Shown here: in pieces, positions 24,930 to 31,934 of the stretch | Layout of the letters: each line of letters opens with the position of its first letter | How positions within the stretch are numbered: the first letter of the stretch is position 1 | Assembly (NCBI RefSeq): GCF_001428525.1 | Contig: NZ_LMHW01000017.1 | Location: forward strand, 186,001-250,000 | Origin: Flavobacterium sp. Root186 | GTDB taxonomy: Bacteria > Bacteroidota > Bacteroidia > Flavobacteriales > Flavobacteriaceae | Length of the DNA stretch: 64,000 nt | Reading direction: 5' to 3' | Notes under the pieces: model-generated | The model's input: only the letters and a program-made list of their open reading frames with translations | Told to the model about the DNA's origin: nothing | Database searches by the model: none | Program-made: the position numbers and the translations under genes

Positions 24930-25329
24930 TGTTCCTAAAAAAATAATCCTTTTTGATGGCGTTTGCAATCTATGCAATGGTGCAGTTCAGTTTATTATCA
25001 AACACGATAAAAAAGATATTTTTCGCTTTGTAGCCTTGCAGTCAGATTTGGGAAAAGAGATTTGCAATTATATAGGTGTTGATCAAACGAAAATTGACAG
25101 CATTATTTTGTATAATCCAGGTGTTGCATATTATTATAAATCATCAGCTGTTGTAGAAATCGCAAATGATTTAGGCGGATTTTACAGTTTACTTTCTGTC
25201 TTCAAAATTTTACCAGAAAAACTTCGGAATTATATTTACGATTATATTGCTAAAAACCGCTACAAATGGTATGGCAAAAAAGAAAGCTGCATGATTCCTA
25301 CTTCGGAATTGAAAGCTAAGTTTCTTTAA
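24925..25329 (+). CDS. DCC-family thiol-disulfide oxidoreductase-like protein
   Basis: 134 residues from the ATG at 24925. The same frame is open 12 codons further upstream, but that part is only repeat sequence. The DCC signature is intact: FDGVCNLCNGAVQFII (DxxCxxC), then FRFVALQSDLGKEI, and a C-terminal KNRYKWYGKKESC. The family (YuxK-like) is thought to be thioredoxin-related, with unproven substrates. Its start codon lies within a dispersed palindromic repeat, so part of its leader and codons 1-2 come from the repeat. Confidence 0.85.
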   Translation: MTVPKKIILFDGVCNLCNGAVQFIIKHDKKDIFRFVALQSDLGKEICNYIGVDQTKIDSIILYNPGVAYYYKSSAVVEIANDLGGFYSLLSVFKILPEKLRNYIYDYIAKNRYKWYGKKESCMIPTSELKAKFL

Positions 25330-25368
25330 AAGATAAAAATTCCAAATTCCGATACTTAGCACAATATT

Positions 25369-25467
25369 GTCATTTCGAGGAACGAGAAATCTTCACGAGT
25401 AATTCTACAAAGTATTTTCAAGTTTTACGGAATTTTGTCACGAAGTTTCCTTACTCCTCGAAATGAC
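25369..25467. repeat. Inverted pair of the TTTCGAGGAACGAGAAAT repeat
   Basis: The left copy (25369-25391) contains TTTCGAGGAACGAGAAATC, the same as at 21048. The right copy (25442-25467) is diverged but ends CTCCTCGAAATGAC. It lies between two convergent genes. Confidence 0.7.
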
Positions 25468-25490
25468 AAAAAGCAACGATATCCTATATA

Positions 25491-25543
25491 AAAAATCCCA
25501 AACTCAAATCTATTACAATTTGGAGTTTGGAATTTGGGATTTT
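25491..25543. repeat. Inverted repeat at the end of ettA
   Basis: AAAAATCCCAAACTC is mirrored by GAGTTTGGAATTTGGGATTTT with a small internal insertion. It lies 26 bases past the ettA stop codon and may end its transcript. Confidence 0.6.
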
Positions 25544-25568
25544 AAAAATTTGAAAATTACTTAAAAAA

Positions 25569-27260
25569 TTATCTAATCAATTTTCTGTATTTCAAACGTT
25601 TTGGAGTTAAATCACCACCAAGACGTTTCTTTTTATTTTCTTCGTAATCAGAGAAACTTCCTTCGAAGAAATATACTTCAGAATCACCTTCAAAAGCTAA
25701 GATGTGCGTACAAATCCTATCTAAGAACCATCTGTCGTGAGAAATAATTACAGCACAACCTGCAAAATTCTCCAAACCTTCTTCAAGTGCACGAAGTGTA
25801 TTCACGTCCAAATCATTCGTTGGCTCATCCAGTAAAAGTACGTTCCCTTCTTCTTTCAATGTCATAGCTAAGTGCAAACGGTTACGCTCTCCACCAGACA
25901 ACATTGATACTTTTTTATTTTGCTCACCACCACCAAAATTGAAACGAGATAAGTAAGCTCTTGAATTAACCTGCTTTCCTCCCATCATAACTAATTCCTG
26001 ACCGTCGGCAAAATTTTCCCAAATCGATTTATTTGGATCAATGTTAGAGTGTGACTGATCTACGTAAGCAATTTTTACAGTTTCCCCAACTGAAAATTCT
26101 CCGCTGTCAGTAGCTTGTTCACCCATAATCATTTTGAAAATGGTAGATTTACCAGCACCGTTTGGCCCAATAATTCCAACAATACCAGCTTGTGGCAAAG
26201 TAAAGTTCAAATTATCATATAATAATTTTTCACCAAAAGCTTTGGCTACATTTTTAGCTTCAATAACATTCGTACCTAAACGTGGACCATTCGGAATGTA
26301 GATTTCCAAGTTTTCATCCAATTGTTTTTGGTCTTCATTTAATAATTTATCGTAGTTCTGTAAACGCGCTTTCTGTTTTGTCTGACGACCTTTTGCTCCT
26401 TGACGAACCCATTCTAACTCACGCTCTAAAGTTTTTCTACGTTTTGAAGCTACTTTTTCTTCCTGAGCCATACGGCTTGATTTTTGGTCTAACCAAGAAG
26501 AATAATTTCCTTTCCATGGAATACCTTCTCCTCTATCCAACTCTAAAATCCAACCCGCAACATTATCAAGGAAATATCTATCGTGCGTTACAGCAATTAC
26601 AGTTCCGGCATATTGTGCTAAATGCTGCTCTAACCAAAGTACAGACTCTGCATCTAAGTGGTTGGTAGGCTCATCAAGTAACAATACATCAGGCTGTTGC
26701 AACAACAAACGACATAAAGCCACACGACGACGCTCTCCTCCGGAAAGGTTTTTGATAGGCGTGTCACCCTCCGGTGTGCGCAAAGCATCCATTGCAATTT
26801 CTAATTTGGTATCGATTTCCCAAGCACCAAGAGCATCAATTTTGTCTTGTAAAGCTGCTTGACGATCCATCAACTTATCCATTTTATCTGGATCTGAGTA
26901 ATTCTCTTCAAGACCGAATAGATCATTAATTTGGTTGTATTCTTCCAGAACAGCCATAGTTTCAGCAGCTCCTTCACGAACAATTTCGATAACAGTTTTA
27001 GAATCATCAAGAATTGGCTCCTGCTCTAAATAACCTACAGTATATCCTGGTTGAAAAACCACATCACCTTGATAATTTTTATCAACTCCTGCAATAATTT
27101 TTAAAAGTGAAGATTTTCCAGAACCATTAAGACCTAAAATACCAATTTTAGCTCCGTAGAAGAAACTTAAATAAATGTTTTTAAGTACTGGTTTGTCTGC
27201 TCCCTGATAGGTTTTACTCAATTTTTGCATTGAGAAAATTACTTTCTTATCGTCTGACAT
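25569..27260 (-). CDS. ettA: Energy-dependent translational throttle protein EttA (ABC-F)
   Basis: 563 residues, typical of EttA. Two ABC ATPase cassettes: the first with GLNGSGKSSLLK near residue 42, signature LSGGERRRVALCRLL and LLLDEPTNHLDAESV; the second with GPNGAGKSTIFK near 355, LSGGERNRLHLAMTL and LLLDEPTNDLDVNTL. No membrane domain is present. EttA binds the ribosomal E site and gates the first elongation steps according to ATP level. The gene is followed in the same direction by a terminal palindrome. It is preceded by the gene for a CAL67264-type membrane protein. Confidence 0.95.
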   Translation of the reverse strand: MSDDKKVIFSMQKLSKTYQGADKPVLKNIYLSFFYGAKIGILGLNGSGKSSLLKIIAGVDKNYQGDVVFQPGYTVGYLEQEPILDDSKTVIEIVREGAAETMAVLEEYNQINDLFGLEENYSDPDKMDKLMDRQAALQDKIDALGAWEIDTKLEIAMDALRTPEGDTPIKNLSGGERRRVALCRLLLQQPDVLLLDEPTNHLDAESVLWLEQHLAQYAGTVIAVTHDRYFLDNVAGWILELDRGEGIPWKGNYSSWLDQKSSRMAQEEKVASKRRKTLERELEWVRQGAKGRQTKQKARLQNYDKLLNEDQKQLDENLEIYIPNGPRLGTNVIEAKNVAKAFGEKLLYDNLNFTLPQAGIVGIIGPNGAGKSTIFKMIMGEQATDSGEFSVGETVKIAYVDQSHSNIDPNKSIWENFADGQELVMMGGKQVNSRAYLSRFNFGGGEQNKKVSMLSGGERNRLHLAMTLKEEGNVLLLDEPTNDLDVNTLRALEEGLENFAGCAVIISHDRWFLDRICTHILAFEGDSEVYFFEGSFSDYEENKKKRLGGDLTPKRLKYRKLIR

Positions 27261-27339
27261 TCTATTTATTTTTATTTTAATTAATTATTTTTTACTCTTC
27301 GTAATTGCGATTGAATTTTGCAATTGATATTGAATCGAA

Positions 27340-27522
27340 TTAAACTCTACCTTTTAAAGCATTAAAAACCCAGGCATTAGCAAAAAAACCAACACCTGCC
27401 GCAGCAAATCCCCAGCCTGAAACATCGCTATATCTAAAAGCGCCAAGACCTATAAGCAACAATCCCATAAGTACCATTATAAAAGTAGCCCATCCTAAAA
27501 CGGTATTTTTATTCATTCCCAT
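27340..27522 (-). CDS. CAL67264-family two-helix membrane protein
   Basis: 60 residues. Two membrane helices are evident, ATFIMVLMGLLLIGLGAF and GWGFAAAGVGFFANAWVF, with a short basic tail KGRV. It resembles the small Flavobacteriia membrane proteins named CAL67264 family, which are found beside ettA. The function is unknown. A start at the second methionine (MNKNT) is equally possible. Confidence 0.8.
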   Translation of the reverse strand: MGMNKNTVLGWATFIMVLMGLLLIGLGAFRYSDVSGWGFAAAGVGFFANAWVFNALKGRV

Positions 27523-27589
27523 AATTGTGTAATTATTATTTTTAAGTAGTAAAATTTTTAGAAAGGCAAATATCGTGAATTTTCACGGC

Positions 27590-28594
27590 TTAATTAAATA
27601 TTTTATAAAGCATTTCTTTTAGTAAATCTGACTGCGGTAAAGCATTGGCACCTACCCCCTTGCTTTTAACATCAATATCACGCAAAGCTCCAACAATCTG
27701 ACTGACTTTTCGCATTGGATAATTTTTTACAGCCAAATCGTATTCTTTTAAAAAATAAGGATTTACCCCAATTGCTGCCGCTACGTTTTTTGGGTTTTTA
27801 TCTTTTAATCCATGGTATTTTAAAAGTTGTACAAAAAATCCAAAGACCAATCCTGTTGTCATTACAAGTGGATATTCTTTAGGATTATGAGCAAAATTCT
27901 CAGCAATTTTATAAGCTTTTAATTGATTACGTTCTCCAATTGCTTTTCTAAGTTCGAATACATTATAGTCTTTACTGAAACCAATATTCTCCTCAATATG
28001 CTGCGGTGTAATCATTGTTCCCTGTGGCAAAATGATCTGCAGCTTTTCTAACTCATTATTAATTTTACTCAAGTCAGTTCCTAAAAACTCAACAAGCATG
28101 GCGTTTGCTTTTGGATCGATTGTATACTTTTTTCCAGCCAGAACACGCTTAATCCAATCTCCTACCTGATTTTCGTATAGTTTTTTACTTTCGTAAACAA
28201 TACCTTTTTGTGCCAAAAGTTTGGTTACTTTTTTACGTTTATCGAGTGTTTTATATTTGTAACAAAAAACCAAAACTGTAGATGGCATCGGATTATCAAC
28301 ATACGACTCAATTTTATCAATTGTTCTGGATAAATCCTGCGCTTCTTTTACAATAACAACCTGACGATCAGACATCATAGGATAGCGTTTAGCTGTTGAA
28401 ACTATATCTTCAATAGAAACATCTCTTCCGTATAAAACCGTTTGGTTAAATCCTTTTTCTTCTTCGGCCAGTACATTTTGCTCAATGTATTCAGACAGCT
28501 TATCTATATAATAAGGTTCTTCTCCCATTAAAAAATAAATAGGTTTTATATCTCCTGCCTTGATATCATTGACAATTTTTACAACTTCGTCCAT
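27590..28594 (-). CDS. holA: DNA polymerase III subunit delta
   Basis: 334 residues. The N-terminal AAA-like part begins with IYFLMGEEPYYIDKL and contains VVIVKEAQDLSR near residue 78. The middle lid region has KKYTIDPKANAMLVEFLGTDLSKINNELEK in two motifs, and the C-terminal collar domain follows from FSKDYNVFELRKAIGERN. Delta opens the sliding clamp as part of the clamp loader. The gene diverges from the HsdR_N gene across a 96-base gap that carries a 16-base inverted repeat. Confidence 0.92.
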   Translation of the reverse strand: MDEVVKIVNDIKAGDIKPIYFLMGEEPYYIDKLSEYIEQNVLAEEEKGFNQTVLYGRDVSIEDIVSTAKRYPMMSDRQVVIVKEAQDLSRTIDKIESYVDNPMPSTVLVFCYKYKTLDKRKKVTKLLAQKGIVYESKKLYENQVGDWIKRVLAGKKYTIDPKANAMLVEFLGTDLSKINNELEKLQIILPQGTMITPQHIEENIGFSKDYNVFELRKAIGERNQLKAYKIAENFAHNPKEYPLVMTTGLVFGFFVQLLKYHGLKDKNPKNVAAAIGVNPYFLKEYDLAVKNYPMRKVSQIVGALRDIDVKSKGVGANALPQSDLLKEMLYKIFN

Positions 28595-28614
28595 TCAAAT
28601 ATTTTTGTTTCAAA

Positions 28615-28670
28615 TTTCAGGTTTCAGGTTCACGTTCCAAAACTTGAAACTTTAAACCTGAAACCTGAAA
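28615..28670. repeat. Perfect 16-base inverted repeat of the TTTCAGGTTTCA family
   Basis: TTTCAGGTTTCAGGTT (28615-28630) pairs exactly with AACCTGAAACCTGAAA (28655-28670). A close relative is at 31881-31928. Confidence 0.8.
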
Positions 28671-28678
28671 CTATTTTA

Positions 28679-28686
28679 TATTTTTG
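28679..28686 (+). promoter_or_regulatory. -7 box directly before the HsdR_N-domain gene
   Basis: TATTTTTG ends only four bases before the ATG at 28691. If used, the transcript would have almost no leader. No -33 element at the usual distance was seen. Confidence 0.4.
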
Positions 28687-28690
28687 CTAT

Positions 28691-29143
28691 ATGTTAAAAC
28701 TAAATTTCCCTACATATACTTTCCGATTCAAAAATAGCGAAAATAAAGTGTCTATTTTTGATGAAATCAGGAAAAAATTCATCATTCTTACTCCAGAAGA
28801 ATGGGTTCGTCAGCATGTTGTTCATTATTTAATTCATGAAAAAAAATACCCAAAATCGCTTATCAATGTAGAGAAAGTTTTAACTGTCAATGGATTACGA
28901 AAAAGATATGATGTTGTGGTTTTTAATTCAGACGGTTCTATACATATATTAGTAGAGTGCAAAGCGCCTGAAGTAAAAATATCACAGGCAACTTTTGATC
29001 AAATTGCCCGTTATAACATGACTATGAAGGCACGGTTTTTGAATGTCACAAATGGGTTAAGTCATTTTTATTGTCAAATGGACTTTGAAAATGAAAAATA
29101 TCAGTTTTTACAAAACTTACCAGATTATCATATTAATAAATAA
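28691..29143 (+). CDS. Stand-alone HsdR N-terminal-type nuclease domain protein
   Basis: 150 residues. It matches the N-terminal nuclease domain of type I restriction HsdR subunits: ILTPEEWVRQHVVHYL, then LRKRYDVVVFNSDGSIHILV and ECKAP, the D...ExK motif of the PD-(D/E)XK fold. No helicase, methylase or specificity genes are nearby, so it is not part of a type I restriction system here. Such solo proteins are common in Bacteroidota and of unknown role. It is followed within 14 bases by the glycosyltransferase gene. Confidence 0.87.
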   Translation: MLKLNFPTYTFRFKNSENKVSIFDEIRKKFIILTPEEWVRQHVVHYLIHEKKYPKSLINVEKVLTVNGLRKRYDVVVFNSDGSIHILVECKAPEVKISQATFDQIARYNMTMKARFLNVTNGLSHFYCQMDFENEKYQFLQNLPDYHINK

Positions 29144-29157
29144 AATAAAAAATACTT

Positions 29158-30177
29158 TTGGATAAAATAGCAGTTGTCATTTTAAATTGGAACGGAGTTA
29201 AATTGTTAGAACAATTTCTACCCTCAGTTTTAGAATATTCAGAAGAAGCCACTATTTATGTTGCTGATAATGCATCAACAGATACTTCTGTAAATTTTGT
29301 TAGAGAAAATTATCCATCAATAAAAATCATACAAAATACTGGAAATTACGGTTTTGCAAAAGGCTATAATGAAGCTCTTCAAAGTGTAGAAGCCGAAATT
29401 TATGCCTTGGTTAATTCTGATATTGAAGTAACCGAAAATTGGTTAAAACCAATAATCGATACTTTTGAAAAAGAAAAACAAACCGCTATTATTCAGCCTA
29501 AAATTCTTGATTTTAAAAACAAAGAATATTTTGAATATGCCGGAGCGGCCGGCGGGTTTATTGATAAATACGGTTTTCCGTTTTGCCGAGGCCGAATCTT
29601 TGATACGATAGAAAAAGACAACGGGCAATATGATGACAGCTGTAAGCTTTTTTGGGCATCCGGTGCTTGTTTCTTTATAAGAAAAGAAGTGTATCATGCT
29701 TTAGGAGGCTTTGATGAGTTTTTTTTTGCACATCAGGAAGAAATTGATTTATGCTGGCGTGCTGCAAATGAAGGACACATTATAAAATACAATTCAGAAT
29801 CAATTGTTTACCATGTTGGAGGAGCAACTTTACAACAGGGAAATCCAAAAAAAACGTATTTAAACTTTAGGAATTCGTTATTAATGCTTGTGAAAAATCT
29901 TCCAAAAAAAGGATTATTCTTTGTAATTTTCTTCAGAATGGTTTTAGATGGAATTGCTGGTATCCGTTTTCTTACACAAGGAAAGTTTGGGCATACTTTT
30001 GCTATTTTAAAGGCACATTTTTCATTTTATTGCCTATCTTTAAAATATCTAAACAAACGAAAAGATTTTCAAATACAGCAATACTATACTGTAAAAAGTA
30101 TCGTTTTCCTTTATTATATAAAGAAATTAGAGGTTTTTAAAGAAATCTTTAACAGTAATCAAAATATTAAAAACTAA
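29158..30177 (+). CDS. Family 2 glycosyltransferase
   Basis: 339 residues counted from a TTG start (MDKIAVVILNWNG). The GT-A domain (about 1-230) has VVILNWNG, ADNASTDTSVNFV, the metal-binding ALVNSDIEV, and FWASGACFFIRKEVYHALGG. A weak C-terminal hydrophobic stretch follows (GLFFVIFFRMVLDGIAGI). The type is that of rhamnosyl- or related transferases that build surface polysaccharides; donor and acceptor are unknown. The start is uncertain: no ATG is available, and the TTG overlaps a -7-like TACTTTTG at 29153-29160. Confidence 0.88.
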   Translation: MDKIAVVILNWNGVKLLEQFLPSVLEYSEEATIYVADNASTDTSVNFVRENYPSIKIIQNTGNYGFAKGYNEALQSVEAEIYALVNSDIEVTENWLKPIIDTFEKEKQTAIIQPKILDFKNKEYFEYAGAAGGFIDKYGFPFCRGRIFDTIEKDNGQYDDSCKLFWASGACFFIRKEVYHALGGFDEFFFAHQEEIDLCWRAANEGHIIKYNSESIVYHVGGATLQQGNPKKTYLNFRNSLLMLVKNLPKKGLFFVIFFRMVLDGIAGIRFLTQGKFGHTFAILKAHFSFYCLSLKYLNKRKDFQIQQYYTVKSIVFLYYIKKLEVFKEIFNSNQNIKN

Positions 30178-30211
30178 ATTTGTAATCAACGTTTAATTAA
30201 ATACAATACCT

Positions 30212-31045
30212 ATGAGAAAAATAGTTATCGCACTATCAGTATTAATGGCCTTAACTTCGTGTGTATCGAAAAAGCAATATGCTGCATTAGAAGCTAAGCA
30301 AAAAGAGACACAAGATTTATTAAACTCTTGCACAGTTAAATTAAATTCTTGTCTGGAAGAAAAAGCAGGATTAGCAGCAACAGCTGAAAGCTATAAACAA
30401 CACAATCAAGACTTAATTAACAGCTCTAAAGATTTAACAGTTTTAACTACTAAAGGTGCAGAAAACTTAGAAAAATCGTTAGAAAGCTTAAAAGAGAAAG
30501 ATTTAAAAATATCTAGACTTCAAGATGCTCTTACTAAAAAAGACAGTGTAACATTAGCATTAGTTACAAGTTTAAAAGGTGCAGTTGGAATCAACGATCC
30601 AGATATCGAGATCAATGTTGAAAAAGGAGTTGTATTTATCTCTATCGCTGATAAATTATTATTCAAAAGCGGAAGCTATGAAGTAAGTGATAAAGCAAAA
30701 TCAGTTTTGGCTAAAGTTGCAAAAGTGGTAAATGACAAACCAGATTTTGAGTGTATGGTTGAAGGACATACAGATGATGTTCCTTACAAAAGCAACGGAG
30801 TTTTGCTAGACAACTGGGATTTAAGTGTTAAACGTTCTACTTCTATCGTTCGTGTCTTGACAAATGACTTAAATGTTAACCCTGCAAAATTAATTGCTGC
30901 TGGTAGAAGTTCATACGTACCATTAGTTGCAAACGATTCTCCAGAAAACAAAGCTCGTAACAGAAGAACTCGTATCGTTGTTATGCCTAAAATTGATCAA
31001 TTCTACGATATGATCGAGAAAGAAATGAAAAAACAGGCAAAATAA
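30212..31045 (+). CDS. OmpA-family lipoprotein (Pal-like)
   Basis: 277 residues. A lipoprotein signal ends ALTSC (Cys17). A coiled-coil region (about 20-115, YAALEAKQKETQDLL, LEESLESLKEKD-like repeats) links to an OmpA C-terminal domain (about 145-260) with the peptidoglycan-binding motifs VEGHTDDVPYKSNG, LSVKRSTSIVRVL and NRRTRIVVMPK. It should tether the outer membrane to the cell wall. A strong terminator follows 31 bases after the stop codon. Confidence 0.92.
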   Translation: MRKIVIALSVLMALTSCVSKKQYAALEAKQKETQDLLNSCTVKLNSCLEEKAGLAATAESYKQHNQDLINSSKDLTVLTTKGAENLEKSLESLKEKDLKISRLQDALTKKDSVTLALVTSLKGAVGINDPDIEINVEKGVVFISIADKLLFKSGSYEVSDKAKSVLAKVAKVVNDKPDFECMVEGHTDDVPYKSNGVLLDNWDLSVKRSTSIVRVLTNDLNVNPAKLIAAGRSSYVPLVANDSPENKARNRRTRIVVMPKIDQFYDMIEKEMKKQAK

Positions 31046-31076
31046 TTTTAAAGTAACATACTTTATATACAGAAAA

Positions 31077-31103
31077 AGCAGGTCGAATTGACCTGCTTTT
31101 TTT
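31077..31103 (+). terminator. Intrinsic terminator of the OmpA lipoprotein gene
   Basis: AGCAGGTC pairs with GACCTGCT around a 5-base loop and is followed by a run of T to 31103. The A run before the stem lets it work for the opposite strand too. Confidence 0.9.
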
Positions 31104-31234
31104 GTATCCTTAATCTTTTTTAATAACCAATTAAACAGAAATCAAGGACAACATTATTTTTATTAACTAACTAAATTTTAACTATACTAAAGTTAGTTAT
31201 AATTTTTTAACTTTTATACCATTTAGGTATTTTT

Positions 31235-31855
31235 TTACAAAATATCAATATCGCCTTTTCCTTCTCTTACAACAACTGGTTCATGCTCTGATAAATCTAT
31301 AATTGTTGACGGAATATTATCTCCATATCCCCCATCAATTACCATATCGACCAAATTCTGCCACTTTTCAAAAATCAATTCAGGATCTGTAGTATACTCA
31401 ATTACATCATCTTCATCACGAATCGAAGTTGAAACAATCGGGTTTCCTAACTGGCGAACGATTTCTAAAACAATATTATTGTCAGGAACACGAATACCAA
31501 CAGTAGTTTTCTTTTTAAACTCTTTTGGCAGATTATTATTTCCAGGCAAAATAAAGGTATAAGGCCCAGGCAATGCTCTTTTTAATATTTTAAAAGTCGA
31601 AGTATCAATTTGACGAACATAGTCTGATAAATTGCTCAGATCATGGCAGATAAACGAGAAATTTGCTTTCTCTAATTTGACACCTTTAATTTTCGCTACT
31701 TTTTCTAATGCCCTCGAATTGGTAATATCGCAACCTAAACCGTAAACAGTATCTGTTGGATAAATTACCAATCCACCATTCTGAAGCACTTTTACAACTT
31801 TTGCAATTGCAGCTTCACTAGGTTTATCTGGATATATTTTTATGAACTCAGCCAT
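31235..31855 (-). CDS. L-threonylcarbamoyladenylate synthase (Sua5/YrdC/YciO family)
   Basis: 206 residues, a single YrdC domain. Signature motifs are VIYPTDTVYGLGCDI near residue 32, KRALPGPYTFILPG near 110 and VGIRVPDNNIV followed by NPIVSTSIR. It makes threonylcarbamoyl-AMP from threonine, bicarbonate and ATP, the intermediate used by the TsaE-containing complex encoded in part at 18097. The YciO subgroup is a possible alternative, with less certain activity. Confidence 0.9.
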   Translation of the reverse strand: MAEFIKIYPDKPSEAAIAKVVKVLQNGGLVIYPTDTVYGLGCDITNSRALEKVAKIKGVKLEKANFSFICHDLSNLSDYVRQIDTSTFKILKRALPGPYTFILPGNNNLPKEFKKKTTVGIRVPDNNIVLEIVRQLGNPIVSTSIRDEDDVIEYTTDPELIFEKWQNLVDMVIDGGYGDNIPSTIIDLSEHEPVVVREGKGDIDIL

Positions 31856-31880
31856 TTTGTTTTTTGTTTAAAGTTTGATT

Positions 31881-31928
31881 TTGTTTCAGGTTTCAAGTTA
31901 CTCAACAACAACTTGAAACCTGAAACAA
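31881..31928. repeat. Perfect 19-base inverted repeat of the TTTCAGGTTTCA family
   Basis: TTGTTTCAGGTTTCAAGTT (31881-31899) pairs exactly with 31910-31928 around a 10-base loop. It fills the gap between the helicase gene and the YrdC gene, which run in the same direction. Confidence 0.85.
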
Positions 31929-31934
31929 ATATTC

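Noticed and set aside
24365..25467. Repeats at 24.4-25.5 kb considered as a CRISPR array
   Set aside because: Copies are inverted as well as direct, spacing is irregular, they surround genes, and no cas genes are present.
28691..29143. Type I restriction system
   Set aside because: Only an HsdR N-terminal-like domain is present; there is no helicase part, methylase or specificity subunit.
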